A stretch of 64,000 bases of DNA from NCBI RefSeq assembly GCF_017313085.1, contig NZ_JAFLNF010000001.1, positions 124,001 to 188,000 of the forward strand. Reading direction: 5' to 3'. The position numbers and the translations under genes were made by a program. Source of the stretch: Roseibium limicola. GTDB taxonomy: Bacteria; Pseudomonadota; Alphaproteobacteria; Rhizobiales; Stappiaceae. Of this stretch, positions 51,715 to 63,062 are shown one piece after another (position 1 is the stretch's first letter; each line of letters starts with the position of its first letter). The notes beneath the pieces were generated by a model. The model ran no database searches. It saw nothing but the letters and a program-made list of their open reading frames with translations, and had not been told where the DNA came from.

Positions 51715-51744
51715 AAAAAACGGCAACCCGTTTCCAGGTTGCCG
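51715..51744 (-). terminator. Terminator of the second DUF2336 gene
   Basis: In minus-strand sense the stem CGGCAACC / GGTTGCCG (51744-51721) is followed directly by T6 (51720-51715), a strong rho-independent terminator. It may also stop the convergent DUF1127-like transcript. Confidence 0.88.
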
Positions 51745-51768
51745 CTGTGAATTCATACAGGAAAACAG

Positions 51769-52866
51769 TCAGTTAATTGAGATTCCGTTCCAAAGCGCCA
51801 ACTTTTGGCGCGCGTCGGAAATGCTCATCCGATCGAAGGCTGCCACCGCATTGCGACGCTCAGCCGGTGACAGGCGATGACGCCATGGTCCGATATTCAA
51901 AAGCTGATTGACAGTGATAGATGTCAGGCCATTGGCACGCGCCACCACAAGGAACGGTTCCGGATCCGGACGCACCATCCAGTGTCGAACCTCTTCCAAC
52001 CCGCAATGTGAGATCCAGGCGAAAGCAGCCACAACCTCTGCGAACCGGTCTTCGTTGGCAAAGCGTCGCAAGGCACTCTCGTTGATCATTCCACGTTTCG
52101 CCAGAACAAGCACTCGGTTCTGCGCCGTCTCGAAATCGTAACGGCCAAGCCAGTACTCGTTGCTCATGTTCAGTGCCAACGTATCGACAGCTTCGCTCAA
52201 GCGGCTTGCTTCTTCAGGACGCCCGCGCTGGAGCAGCTTGCACCGCACCTTGTCTCCCGCCACTGAGATCAGCTGATGGATATGCCCATCGGCAAGATCC
52301 AGACGATCGCTCAGGATTTCCTGCATGCTGGCATCGGAGGCTGCATCGTGAATCAGAGCGCAAAGAGTGCCGTCATTAAAGAGAGCGCCAGCATTCTTGG
52401 CGACCGTTCGGCGCACCAGGATGTCCCCACGTCGCACCAGAACATCGGTCACTTTCTCGGAAAGAACCTCCCTCTGGGCAATGGCCATCCGATGTCTGTC
52501 GCCCTGACGGTCCGCGATCGACACAAGGTCCAGATCACGCAGCATGGGGCTGTCGCGCAAGATCGGAGCCGCAACCTCAATCTGATCGCCTGCCAGCAGT
52601 CGCAGTGTCTCTTCCGGTCCACGACGAAGCTGAGACATCTTCTCGGCCACAAACTGTCGAACCTCCACTTCAACCATCCCCACAAGGCGATAGAGCACCT
52701 TGTCATAGGTATCGACCTGCTCAGCGGAACAGCGGTCGGATGTATAGGAGAAAAGGGTCGCGACCTGACGCGCCAGCTCGGAGGAGCGAGAAGCATTCTT
52801 CTCTGCGTCCAGGGCCTTGAAGTTGACCAATTCGGTTTTCATCGCTTCAGTCATGTTGGCATCCAC
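51769..52866 (-). CDS. DUF2336 protein (second copy)
   Basis: 365 residues, all-helical, with HEAT-like DUF2336 repeats: VATLFSYTSDRCSAEQVDTY, RQFVAEKMSQLRRGPEETLR, PILRDSPMLRDLDLV and VRRGDILVRRTVAKNAGALF. It is diverged from the copy at 42324-43472 but has the same order of motifs. Function unknown; no operon partner. ATG 52866 or 52854 could be the start. Confidence 0.83.
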   Translation of the reverse strand: MDANMTEAMKTELVNFKALDAEKNASRSSELARQVATLFSYTSDRCSAEQVDTYDKVLYRLVGMVEVEVRQFVAEKMSQLRRGPEETLRLLAGDQIEVAAPILRDSPMLRDLDLVSIADRQGDRHRMAIAQREVLSEKVTDVLVRRGDILVRRTVAKNAGALFNDGTLCALIHDAASDASMQEILSDRLDLADGHIHQLISVAGDKVRCKLLQRGRPEEASRLSEAVDTLALNMSNEYWLGRYDFETAQNRVLVLAKRGMINESALRRFANEDRFAEVVAAFAWISHCGLEEVRHWMVRPDPEPFLVVARANGLTSITVNQLLNIGPWRHRLSPAERRNAVAAFDRMSISDARQKLALWNGISIN

Positions 52867-53143
52867 ATTCGATTACTTTGTGCCGAGAATGCCTGCGAGC
52901 TTTAAAGAAGCCTTGAACCAGAAAATACGGAATAAAATTAGATTCATTTAAATATTTCATAGAACTGTTCGAAACCCCGATAAAAAAGCCTTAAACTATT
53001 GTTTTCGTAATGATAATTCACGAGCAAGAATGCATAGAACGCCCTAATTTCCGTTCGGGAAATCGTTAAAAAATCACGGGAGAACCTTTATGTGAAATCA
53101 CTCGCCGCAACCGGAGATCGGCATATTTCCTAAGCCAGGAAAC
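52867..53143. other. AT-rich intergenic region
   Basis: About 280 bases upstream of the DUF2336 gene. It is AT-rich and probably contains that gene's promoter. No gene or clear dyad is seen. Confidence 0.45.
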
Positions 53144-53168
53144 AAAAAGGGCGACCTCTCGGCCGCCC
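53144..53168 (-). terminator. katG terminator
   Basis: In minus-strand sense a GGGCG/CGCCC stem, extended by GG/CC after a mismatch, is followed by TTTTT. It lies 26 bases after the katG stop. Confidence 0.82.
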
Positions 53169-53193
53169 TCTCTGATGTCAGTGGATTTGAAGC

Positions 53194-55548
<2,355 letters not shown>

Positions 55549-55639
55549 CTATCGGCAGCATCATTGCGGAAGTTCGCAAGGCATCCTGCGTTTCACTGCA
55601 GGTTGGGCACACTATGACGAGAGAGATTGATCAGGTCCA

Positions 55640-55676
55640 ATTGTATTGATTCTAAACTGTGATCAGTTTTTCTGAT
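55640..55676. promoter_or_regulatory. Probable OxyR site upstream of katG
   Basis: This 37-nt stretch, starting ATTGTATTGATT and ending in GATCAGTTTTTCTGAT, matches the stretch at 57430-57466 upstream of katA without gaps at 29 of 37 positions, in the same gene-relative orientation. Conservation is concentrated in two outer blocks, as expected for tandem half-sites of a LysR-type tetramer such as OxyR. Confidence 0.7.
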
Positions 55677-55762
55677 TACGAGCAGTCCGCCTGAAATGAG
55701 GCTTTTATCGCAGTGGCCATTCAAAGAACGTGAATCGGAGAAATCACGCCAGAGGCAATTCG

Positions 55763-55787
55763 CAAAAGAAGGGCGATCATGCCGCCC
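55763..55787 (-). terminator. katA terminator
   Basis: In minus-strand sense GGGCG/CGCCC with a 7-base loop, followed by TTCTTTT, starts 24 bases after the catalase stop. Confidence 0.75.
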
Positions 55788-55810
55788 CTCCTCTTGATCC
55801 AATACCAGCC

Positions 55811-57361
55811 TTATTCGGAGGCAATTGTGGGTTCGTGCGGGGTCTCGTCCCCGGCCTCATGCGGTGTATCACCCGTGATCGGCAGCCCGTTCGGATCGTA
55901 GCCCGCCTCAGCGGACTTCTCTTCCCACTTGGCCCGCACACCGGCTTCATAATCCGGATGCACCTGTTTCAGGTGTCCCATCCAGCGCTCGACGATCTCG
56001 GTTGGCACGCCAACAAGAGCGCCACCCATATTGCCGTGCAGCCGGTCACGTTCATCCTGGGTCATGACCTTTTCATACAGCGCCCTTGGCTGACTGTAGT
56101 CATCATGACCAGTGCGGTGATCGTAACGCTCCGCATCACCGGAAACGCGCAGCGGCGGCTCCTGAGCATCGCGCTGCTCGACCGGACCATTGAACGAGTT
56201 AGGCTCATAGTAGGCGTTCGGATTTCCCGTCTTCATGCCGCCATAAACATTCATCTCTCCATCCTTGTGGTAGTGATGGACGGGACATTTCGGCCGGTTC
56301 ACTGGAATCTGGTCATAGTGCGTGCCCAAACGATGGCGATGGGCATCTGCATACGAGAAGATACGCGCTTGCAGCATCTTGTCAGGCGACCAGGAAATAC
56401 CCGGCACAATATTCGATGGCGCAAAAGCAGCGGTCTCCACCTCAGCGAAATAGTTTTCCGGATTGCGATTCAGCTCAAAATAGCCAACGTCCATCAACGG
56501 AAAATCCGCATGCGGCCACACCTTGGTCAGGTCAAACGGATTGAACGCGCAGTTCTCCGCCTCCAGTTCCTCCATCACCTGGATCTGCATTTTCCAGCGT
56601 GGAAAATAGCCATCCTTGATAGAATTGAACAACTGCTCCTGATAGCCTTCGCGCGTGCGCCCGACGATCCGTTCGGCCTGCTCGTTTGTATAGGTTTTGT
56701 TGCCCTGCTCGGTCTTGAAGTGGAATTTCACCCAGTAGCGCTCGCCCTTGTCATTCCACAGCGAATAGGTGTGCGATCCATAGCCGTTCATATGCATCGG
56801 CGATACTGGCAAGCCACGATCCGACATGAGGATCGTCACCTGATGCAGGCTCTCCGGCGATAGTGACCAAAAGTCCCACATGGCCGTCGGCGAGCGCATG
56901 TTTGTCTTCGGATGCCGCTTCTGTGTGTGAATGAAATCCGGGAACTTGTAGGCATCGCGAATGAAGAACACTGGCGTGTTGTTTCCCACCAGATCCCAGT
57001 TGCCCTCTTCTGTATAGAACTTCAGCGCAAAGCCACGCACGTCGCGCTCATGATCGGCTGCGCCGGATTCGCCGGCAACCGTTGAAAACCGCGCCAACAT
57101 TGGCGTTTCAGCGCCTGCCTGCAAGGCCTTGGCCTTGGTGTATTTGGACAGATCGGCGGTGATCTTCAGTACCCCGTGGGCGCCCCATCCTTTGGCGTGG
57201 ACTGTTCGTTCTGGAATACGCTCGCGATTTTGATGCGCCAGCTTTTCCAGAAGCTGATAATCCTGCATGAGGAGCGGGCCACGCTCCCCTGCAGTCACGG
57301 AATCCTGATTGTTTGGCCACGGCGCTCCGGACGTCGTCGTCAATTTTGGATTGTTGCTCAT
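55811..57361 (-). CDS. katA: Monofunctional haem catalase
   Basis: 516 residues. The distal His is in [15 protein letters not shown] and the Asn in [16 protein letters not shown]. The haem-ligand Tyr is in [20 protein letters not shown] near residue 335. NADPH-clade features such as [14 protein letters not shown] are present. The distal motif reads AKGWGAHG where AKGAGAHG is usual, so a bulky Trp sits beside the active His. It dismutates H2O2. ATG 57361 has AAGGAG upstream. Divergent from oxyR, which very probably controls it. Confidence 0.95.
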   Translation of the reverse strand: MSNNPKLTTTSGAPWPNNQDSVTAGERGPLLMQDYQLLEKLAHQNRERIPERTVHAKGWGAHGVLKITADLSKYTKAKALQAGAETPMLARFSTVAGESGAADHERDVRGFALKFYTEEGNWDLVGNNTPVFFIRDAYKFPDFIHTQKRHPKTNMRSPTAMWDFWSLSPESLHQVTILMSDRGLPVSPMHMNGYGSHTYSLWNDKGERYWVKFHFKTEQGNKTYTNEQAERIVGRTREGYQEQLFNSIKDGYFPRWKMQIQVMEELEAENCAFNPFDLTKVWPHADFPLMDVGYFELNRNPENYFAEVETAAFAPSNIVPGISWSPDKMLQARIFSYADAHRHRLGTHYDQIPVNRPKCPVHHYHKDGEMNVYGGMKTGNPNAYYEPNSFNGPVEQRDAQEPPLRVSGDAERYDHRTGHDDYSQPRALYEKVMTQDERDRLHGNMGGALVGVPTEIVERWMGHLKQVHPDYEAGVRAKWEEKSAEAGYDPNGLPITGDTPHEAGDETPHEPTIASE

Positions 57362-57429
57362 GAAGGTCTCCTTTCCCATTCTCTCAACAGAAAGACGGCT
57401 GGGCGGAGCAATCGTTCCTATAACAATTG

Positions 57430-57466
57430 ATTGTATTGATTTACCAACTTGATCAGTTATTCTGAT
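57430..57466. promoter_or_regulatory. Probable OxyR site between katA and oxyR
   Basis: The second copy of the 37-nt element (starts ATTGTATTGATT, ends GATCAGTTATTCTGAT). It lies about 70 bp before the katA start, just upstream of a TTATAG -10-like box, and its end touches the oxyR start codon. This would let OxyR activate katA and repress itself. Confidence 0.75.
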
Positions 57467-57470
57467 GATC

Positions 57471-58382
57471 ATGATCTCCTTGCGCCAACTTCGCTATCTC
57501 GATGCCCTCGCCTCGCATTTGCACTTCCGCAAGGCAGCGGAGGCTGTCGCTGTGTCACAGCCCGCCTTGTCCATGCAGATCAAGGATCTGGAGCAAGACC
57601 TCGGGGTAAAACTGTTTGAGCGCTTGCCCAACATGGTACGGCTGACCCGCGAGGGTGAGGAAATTGCAGCCCGTGCCCGCGCCATTCTCACAGACGTTCA
57701 GGATCTGACGGATTTTGCCCGCCAGGCGGCAAAGCCACTCTCGGGCCCATTGCGCCTCGGTATCATTCCGTCCATCGCCCCCTATTTGCTGCCGCGTATC
57801 CTGCCTGTGTTGACCAGTGCACATCCTGACTTGCGCCTTACTATTCGCGAGACCATGACCCAGGCCCTGACCGGCGAACTGCAGGAGGGTAAGCTCGACG
57901 CCGTCATCATCGCCCTGCCGACGGAAAACGCCGGTTTCATTTCCGAACCCCTGTTTATCGATCGCTTTCTGCTGGCCCGCGAAGCGACGCCCGGCAGGGA
58001 TCCTGCCCACCGAGTTCATCCCAAAGAGCTGGAGAGTGAAAACATCCTGCTGTTGGAAGAAGGCCACTGCCTGCGCGATCAGGCCTTGAACTACTGTCAG
58101 AACATTTCGACCGCCGGTGGCAACACGCTCGGCGCCACATCGCTTGCCACGGTCATGCAGATGGTTGCCGCCGGCTACGGCGTCACTCTACTTCCAGAGA
58201 TTTGCGCCGACTTCGAAGTTCGCGACGACCGCGTCGCCCTGCAGCGCTTCGCAGACCCTCAGCCTGCCCGCACAGTTGGCCTCGTTTGGCGCAAATCCTC
58301 CCCCCGCGCTCAGGATTTTTCGATCCTGCTGGACACCTTGCGGGAAACAGTCGGCAAGGCTGGCTGTCGTTTGGCAGGGTAA
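57471..58382 (+). CDS. oxyR: Hydrogen-peroxide sensor OxyR
   Basis: 303 residues of the LysR family. The HTH is [20 protein letters not shown] with [17 protein letters not shown]. The effector domain has the redox pair in [12 protein letters not shown]: Cys200 and Cys209 by this start, matching E. coli Cys199 and Cys208 in spacing and context. Peroxide oxidises them to a disulfide that activates transcription. ATG 57471 or 57465 could be the start; no ribosome site is obvious and the OxyR element abuts the start, suggesting weak or leaderless translation. Divergent from katA. Confidence 0.96.
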   Translation: MISLRQLRYLDALASHLHFRKAAEAVAVSQPALSMQIKDLEQDLGVKLFERLPNMVRLTREGEEIAARARAILTDVQDLTDFARQAAKPLSGPLRLGIIPSIAPYLLPRILPVLTSAHPDLRLTIRETMTQALTGELQEGKLDAVIIALPTENAGFISEPLFIDRFLLAREATPGRDPAHRVHPKELESENILLLEEGHCLRDQALNYCQNISTAGGNTLGATSLATVMQMVAAGYGVTLLPEICADFEVRDDRVALQRFADPQPARTVGLVWRKSSPRAQDFSILLDTLRETVGKAGCRLAG

Positions 58383-58492
58383 TGTAGCGATGCAAGCTCG
58401 CGGCCTCTGAAATCTCTCGCTACAAGCACCACACCACCTTTCTCGACATCACCACCATTCCAACAAAGCACCCAGGCCGAAAGACCCCGCCA

Positions 58493-59113
58493 ATGTCCCA
58501 AGACGCCATCACAGGCTATGAGCAAGTTGATGAAAGCTGGATCAAGGCAACGGAAGCCATCGATCCAACAAAGCTTTACGCGTATGTGCTCGACCTGTTT
58601 CCAATAAACTTCAAGGGATTGAAGATACTGGATCTGGGGGCTGCGTCCGGGCGGGATGCAGCCTGGCTCGCGGCACAGGGGGCTCGCGTGACGGCAGTGG
58701 AACCAGCTGAGAACCTCCGCTCTGCCGGACAGAAGCTTCACCGGGGCATCCCAATCACCTGGCTCGACGACCGCCTGCCGGATCTGGAAAGTCTCGAAGA
58801 TGGCAACCTGTTTAACCTGATCCTGGTCACCGGCGTCTGGCAACATCTCGATGAAGCTGACCAGGCCTTAGGATTCCAGCGGCTTGCCCAGCTGCTGCGG
58901 TCCGGTGGACGGATCATCATGGCTTTGCGCCACGGTGCACCGGCCAATCATCACATCAATTTCCCAATCGAAACAGACGCTTTGCTGAGCTGGGCCAACG
59001 CACTTGGACTAAGAGTTTTACGCGCCAAGGCCGCCCCATCTCAAGGTGACTGGAACAAGGCAAACGGCGTCTCCTGGACCTGGCTCGTTCTGGAAAAACC
59101 CGCAGCCTCCTGA
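58493..59113 (+). CDS. Class I SAM-dependent methyltransferase
   Basis: 206 residues. The SAM-binding motif I is LDLGAASGRDAAWLAAQGAR (residues ~45-64), with VEPAENLRSAG (motif II) and LILVTGVWQHLDEADQALG downstream. This is the methyltransferase_11/12 type. Neither substrate nor pathway is indicated by its neighbours. Confidence 0.88.
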   Translation: MSQDAITGYEQVDESWIKATEAIDPTKLYAYVLDLFPINFKGLKILDLGAASGRDAAWLAAQGARVTAVEPAENLRSAGQKLHRGIPITWLDDRLPDLESLEDGNLFNLILVTGVWQHLDEADQALGFQRLAQLLRSGGRIIMALRHGAPANHHINFPIETDALLSWANALGLRVLRAKAAPSQGDWNKANGVSWTWLVLEKPAAS

Positions 59114-59398
59114 TTTTCGCGTTTACCACCAGCCCGAAGAGCAAGGCCTCAAACGTACGGAACAAACGAGCTTACATACCTGCATGGCTTCAGGCTCACC
59201 GATCCCGCATCTCCGCTTTCGTTGCGTGCGGAATAACGGTCGAGGATCTCGTGTCTGAGAGCATCATCAGCCACTGTCTACCTGCCCACTCTTCGTTATC
59301 CCGTCAAAGCGCAGCGCTGAGTTGGGATCGGTGAGCCGAAGGGCCGCTTGGTGGGCCCGCAATGCGATGCGACACGACTACGCGTCACCATCAATAGT
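59114..59398. other. Intergenic region between the methyltransferase and the Cys-cluster regulator
   Basis: 285 bases. Overlapping short frames exist but none has a ribosome site or family match. I see no terminator with a T tract; a small GCGCAGCGCTGAG dyad near 59310 is too weak to call. Confidence 0.4.
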
Positions 59399-60046
59399 TC
59401 AGGCGGCAGCCAGGTTCTTCTGGCGCACCTTATAGACACAGCGATGGTTGCCGCTGAGAAGATGCTCGGTGCGTTGCAGCTCAACGCCGTCGCCCAGAAC
59501 ATCCTGAAAGAGGCGCATCTCGGACCTGCAGAAGCCTTGGCAAGCACTGGCGGCAGCGCAGATGGAGCAATGGTTTTCAATCAACAGGAAGCTTGATGCC
59601 TCCCCTTCCACCGGCAGCACCTCGGCCATATAGCCTTCGCTGGAACGAAGCTCAGCCAGCGCCTGAAGCTTGGCCTCAAGGTCGGGCTGATCGGAGACCG
59701 CCTGTGTATAGGCCACCTGCATCTCCCTCTCCCGGTGTGTAATCAGCGCTTCGACCCCCGCCTCCCCGTGCTGGGAGCGCAGACCGTCCAGCAAACTGAG
59801 GATCAAGCGTGAATGGTTGTCGGGAAACTGCTGATGACCGGCTGATGTCAGCCGCCAGATGCGCTTGGGGCGCCCGACCCCCGACTTCACGTCCCGAAAT
59901 TCCACCACACCTTCTTGCTGCAAGCTGTCGAGATGTTGGCGGGCTGCCACAGCTGTAACGGACTGGCCCTTCGCCAGATCCGCAGCAGTTTGTGGTCCGG
60001 AGGTTTTGAGGGCCGTCAAAAGGCGCGTTTTGGTTCGATCAGACAT
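59399..60046 (-). CDS. Winged-helix regulator with C-terminal cysteine cluster (SufR-like)
   Basis: 215 residues. An N-terminal winged helix (RTKTRLLTALKTSGPQTAAD, AVAARQHLDSLQQEGVVEF, GRPKRIWRLTSAG) is followed by a helical region. A cysteine cluster in NHCSICAAASACQGFC (Cys160, 163, 169, 173) comes next, with Cys203 in GNHRC. This is the layout of the SufR/ArsR-superfamily Fe-S-sensing regulators, so an iron-sulfur or redox signal is likely. No suf genes are near. It is divergent from a two-gene unit across a long inverted repeat that is probably its operator. ATG 60046 is preferred; upstream ATGs are possible. Confidence 0.82.
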   Translation of the reverse strand: MSDRTKTRLLTALKTSGPQTAADLAKGQSVTAVAARQHLDSLQQEGVVEFRDVKSGVGRPKRIWRLTSAGHQQFPDNHSRLILSLLDGLRSQHGEAGVEALITHREREMQVAYTQAVSDQPDLEAKLQALAELRSSEGYMAEVLPVEGEASSFLLIENHCSICAAASACQGFCRSEMRLFQDVLGDGVELQRTEHLLSGNHRCVYKVRQKNLAAA

Positions 60047-60078
60047 GAGCTCTTGTAGCATGCACGCCCTCATAAAAA

Positions 60079-60143
60079 AAGTTTTTGCTTTTCATATTGC
60101 CAGGCACGGAGAAGCCTGCGCAGAATTAGAAAAGAAAAAACTT
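60079..60143. promoter_or_regulatory. Long inverted repeat between divergent promoters
   Basis: Arms AAGTTTTTGCTTTTC (60079-60093) and GAAAAGAAAAAACTT (60129-60143) are complementary at 14 of 15 positions and separated by 35 bp. They sit symmetrically between the Cys-cluster regulator and the small-gene pair, so each arm lies near one start. This suits a two-site operator for the regulator. Confidence 0.6.
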
Positions 60144-60161
60144 ATCTAATAGGAGAACGTC

Positions 60162-60458
60162 ATGCCCTGCCCGTCATCAGCAGGAAGCGAGTTCAAGTCG
60201 CTCTGCGGTCATCTGCGCCCTGGTGGCACTTTGGGCTGGAGCGCCCGTCTCTTTAAGATCATCAGGGCATACCTGAGAGCCCGTACAGGTCGCAGGGCCT
60301 TTCAGTCTCTGCCGCCAGATCTGCTGGAGGACGTGTTGGGGCAGGATGCTGCGCGACACTATCTTCAACAGCGGAAAAACACCCTGGCACACTGGACATC
60401 AATCCACGGCCGGTCGAGGCTGACGCTCAGAAATACCAATTTGAAACGGATAAGATGA
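60162..60458 (+). CDS. Small basic protein, possibly DUF1127-like
   Basis: 98 residues, pI clearly basic. The centre RLFKIIRAYLRARTGRRAFQ then SLPPDLLEDVLGQDAARHYL resembles the Arg-rich helix and D-(I/V)-G/L-x pattern of DUF1127, but the match is weak. AGGAGAACGTC precedes the ATG, a strong ribosome site. The stop overlaps the start of the next gene (ATGA), so the two form an operon facing the Cys-cluster regulator. Confidence 0.65.
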   Translation: MPCPSSAGSEFKSLCGHLRPGGTLGWSARLFKIIRAYLRARTGRRAFQSLPPDLLEDVLGQDAARHYLQQRKNTLAHWTSIHGRSRLTLRNTNLKRIR

Positions 60459-60769
60459 GCGGAACCAAACGTCAGAAGGACATGCGCAAGGCCCTGCGAG
60501 CCCTTCTTCCCCGCGTGCCCATGGCTGACGCGGAGCCTATTCTGGAAAAAGCCTTGGCAGCACATTTGCGCCATTTGCCCCCGTCTATCGCCATCTGGCA
60601 GGCAACGACGTCCTACATCCGCCATGTCCATACCGATTATGACCAGCTTCTGGACGATGACTATGACCGGGACTCAGCCCGATTCTTCGTCGTCGACGAC
60701 ATGAATGATGTGCTGCTGGGGTGGGGCAGCTCTCGACAGTTGGAGCTGGAAGAAGAGCCTGGAAGTTGA
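60455..60769 (+). CDS. DUF2293 protein
   Basis: 104 residues. The pattern KALRALLPRVPMADAEPILE, HLRHLPPSIAIWQATTSYIR, HVHTDYDQLLDDDYDRDSAR and FFVVDDMNDVL matches DUF2293, a small family found in alphaproteobacteria and in fungi. Its function is unknown. It is translationally coupled to the small basic protein upstream and probably controlled by the Cys-cluster regulator. Confidence 0.82.
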   Translation: MSGTKRQKDMRKALRALLPRVPMADAEPILEKALAAHLRHLPPSIAIWQATTSYIRHVHTDYDQLLDDDYDRDSARFFVVDDMNDVLLGWGSSRQLELEEEPGS

Positions 60770-60807
60770 CCTGCCCCCCAACCCGCTCCACTGGCATACC
60801 AAGGAGC

Positions 60808-61446
60808 CTAGGACTCCGGCTGATATATCCATTGCTCGGGAATGTGCGCCGTCACCTCTTCACCAGGTAAAATCGTACCCGGTTTTTCCACATAGCCGAC
60901 AAGCCCGCGCAGGCGCCGGGCGAGCTTTGGAAAAGCAAGGTCCAAACCACTTCGGTCGGCAAACTGGGCCGCAATCGACTTCCCGGCACTGCGGCAAGGG
61001 ACATTGTCACCATCGACCCGCACAACAGCACCGCCGGCAAACACTAGGCGTGTCCGCGGCGGGATCAGACTCAGATGCGGCATTCCTTCAATGACGATGT
61101 TTCCACCAATCCACCCCGCTTCCAGCCGGTCGATATCCATCCGTTCAGCAATAAGCCCAAGTTCGTCTGGTGCCAGAATCGAAAGTTGACGCTCGTTGCA
61201 CATCTCCGTACCGCGCGGATAGTAGGGCTCGCGTCCGCCAGAAAAGCGTGAGAATCCGCCATGCCGATCCCCGGTTATGCCCTCCAGCCCCAGCTCAAGG
61301 CTATCGCACGCAAAGGTGTTGAAATCATCAGGCTTGGCTGTTTGCAACACCTCCGCCACGCGCCCGACGAGGCGCCACGCCGGAATAATATTCAACGCAC
61401 CCAGCGCGGCATCCATATCTTTGGAAGACGCATCGACAACACTCAT
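60808..61446 (-). CDS. MOSC-domain protein
   Basis: 212 residues. The fold signature of MOSC (molybdenum-cofactor sulfurase C-terminal) proteins is present: LGLEGITGDRHGGF, YPRGTEMCNERQLSIL, AGWIGGNIVIEG, and the late Cys motif DGDNVPCRSAGKSIA. MOSC proteins carry sulfur or molybdenum-cofactor-linked groups in enzymes that act on N-hydroxylated substrates. No Moco genes are adjacent, so the role is unassigned. Convergent with the DUF2293 gene. Confidence 0.86.
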   Translation of the reverse strand: MSVVDASSKDMDAALGALNIIPAWRLVGRVAEVLQTAKPDDFNTFACDSLELGLEGITGDRHGGFSRFSGGREPYYPRGTEMCNERQLSILAPDELGLIAERMDIDRLEAGWIGGNIVIEGMPHLSLIPPRTRLVFAGGAVVRVDGDNVPCRSAGKSIAAQFADRSGLDLAFPKLARRLRGLVGYVEKPGTILPGEEVTAHIPEQWIYQPES

Positions 61447-61643
61447 TCGGGAGGCTCCTCAGTCGGCTGACTTTTGCCTGTTCTACCCCCTTGTTCCTCC
61501 GTCTGAAAAGCCAAACCTCGAAATAGCCACATCATCACCCTGAACTAAGAGATGTATTTTCAAGAACAGTCGCATCACCGATCACGCCAAACCCTGCTGA
61601 AGCGTCCTATCGAGGATGTAATGCTGGACAAGGAGCTTCTCGG

Positions 61644-63005
61644 ATGACGATCACCATTTCCCTCAAGGATGATAGCGGCCTCGGCGACGTCGCCTCAGCC
61701 TGGGTTGCCGGCTGGATCAACGCCTCTTCGGACAATTTTGCCGTCCTCCAGCCCGACGGCACATTCGTGGTGAAAACCCCGCTCGCCACGACCGTACCGT
61801 TTCTCAAGGTCTCAACGCTTCCCAACCTCACGCTGAACGTTGCAACCAATGGCAATGATCGACTGCTTTTTGTTATTGCTCCAAACCAGCCGACGGCTCT
61901 GACAGTCAGCAGCAAAGCACCCGTCGCCTACACGCAATATCCCTCGCTTGTGACACCTGGCGTTGCCGCTCCCGGTCCATTTGATGTCTTTGAATTCGGG
62001 ATGAATGCCCAACTCGACCTGAGCGCCGTCAGCGGCTTCGGCCTAAACCTGCGTTTCTCGACATCCGACACGGAAGGGGCTGGAGCTTCAGCAGGCGAGG
62101 AGAACCCATCAACCGACTATGGCGTTCGAGAAAGCGTCTCGAGGGCGCAGATAGCAAAGGCGTTCAAGGCATTTGTCGCTCAGGAAGCGGAGGCCTACCC
62201 GCAAGCTGCAGGTTACAGTGAATTGCTTTATGACAAGGCCCTGTCCGGCGGGAGTTACACCCCGCCATTGATCGACAAACAGTATTTTGCCATCTGCGAT
62301 CCCAACGACATGCTGGCAAGCAAGTCGCAGAATTATACCGTGACGACGGATGACCCGCTGGAAGCATTCTGGGACAGCACCTTGGCTGACGTCTTCAAGG
62401 CCGGCAACATGCTCAGCATCAATCTGGGTTCAGCCGCCGTCCCGAATATTTATTCAGGAAGCTGTGCGCCCGCAACCAATCCCATGACAAATTTCACCAC
62501 GACAGCATTCAGCCTGAGCAACGGCGTCGACAGCTATCAGTTCTATTGCCCGATCCCAGGACTTCAGAGTGCGCAATATGTCTTCCAACAAGCCTTTGGC
62601 GACCTGACACCGGCAGGCAGCAGCGGCGACGCCGGACTTCTGCAGGATTGCATCTGGGAAGCGATCTGCCGCGGTGTTGCCCTGGCCGGAGTGGCTGTCG
62701 CAGACATCAGCCTGACGGGCGACAGCGGCTTCAGCACCACCGCCTGGAACGATGCCTCAAGCTGGTATCCGGCCGGAGCGCCAACCCATGTCTACGCCAA
62801 GTTCCTGCATTGCAGCGATGCACAGGGCAACGACTCGCGCCTGTCCGGACAACAACCGATCTTTTATGGTGGGGCAGCCTACGGTTTCAGCATGGATGAG
62901 AACCCCATCGGCCCCTACTCAGGCCCCAATGTACCGTCCAAGACGATTGGCAACATTTCAAGCGGAACGGTTACAGTAACTCTGGGCGCCTGGAGTTCAT
63001 CCTGA
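61644..63005 (+). CDS. GH64 / thaumatin-fold-like beta-1,3-glucanase-related protein
   Basis: 453 residues. An N-terminal ~90-residue beta module (ISLKDDSGLGDVASAWVAGW) precedes a domain starting FDVFEFGMNAQLDLSAVSGF with GLNLRFSTS. It includes AQIAKAFKAFVAQEAEAYP and ends with FYGGAAYGFSMDENPIGPYS. The opening V-(E/D)-F...DLS and the closing Y-G-F-x-(M/F)-D-E/D are the layout of GH64 laminaripentaose-producing beta-1,3-glucanases and thaumatin-like folds. The catalytic acids cannot be placed without an alignment. There is no signal peptide. Six or more Cys are present. I regard enzyme function as possible, not shown. Confidence 0.6.
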   Translation: MTITISLKDDSGLGDVASAWVAGWINASSDNFAVLQPDGTFVVKTPLATTVPFLKVSTLPNLTLNVATNGNDRLLFVIAPNQPTALTVSSKAPVAYTQYPSLVTPGVAAPGPFDVFEFGMNAQLDLSAVSGFGLNLRFSTSDTEGAGASAGEENPSTDYGVRESVSRAQIAKAFKAFVAQEAEAYPQAAGYSELLYDKALSGGSYTPPLIDKQYFAICDPNDMLASKSQNYTVTTDDPLEAFWDSTLADVFKAGNMLSINLGSAAVPNIYSGSCAPATNPMTNFTTTAFSLSNGVDSYQFYCPIPGLQSAQYVFQQAFGDLTPAGSSGDAGLLQDCIWEAICRGVALAGVAVADISLTGDSGFSTTAWNDASSWYPAGAPTHVYAKFLHCSDAQGNDSRLSGQQPIFYGGAAYGFSMDENPIGPYSGPNVPSKTIGNISSGTVTVTLGAWSSS

Positions 63006-63062
63006 GCTCTGTTCGGTTCTCTGGTCGAGCTTGAGAGCCCGCGTTTATGACGCGGGCTGGCT

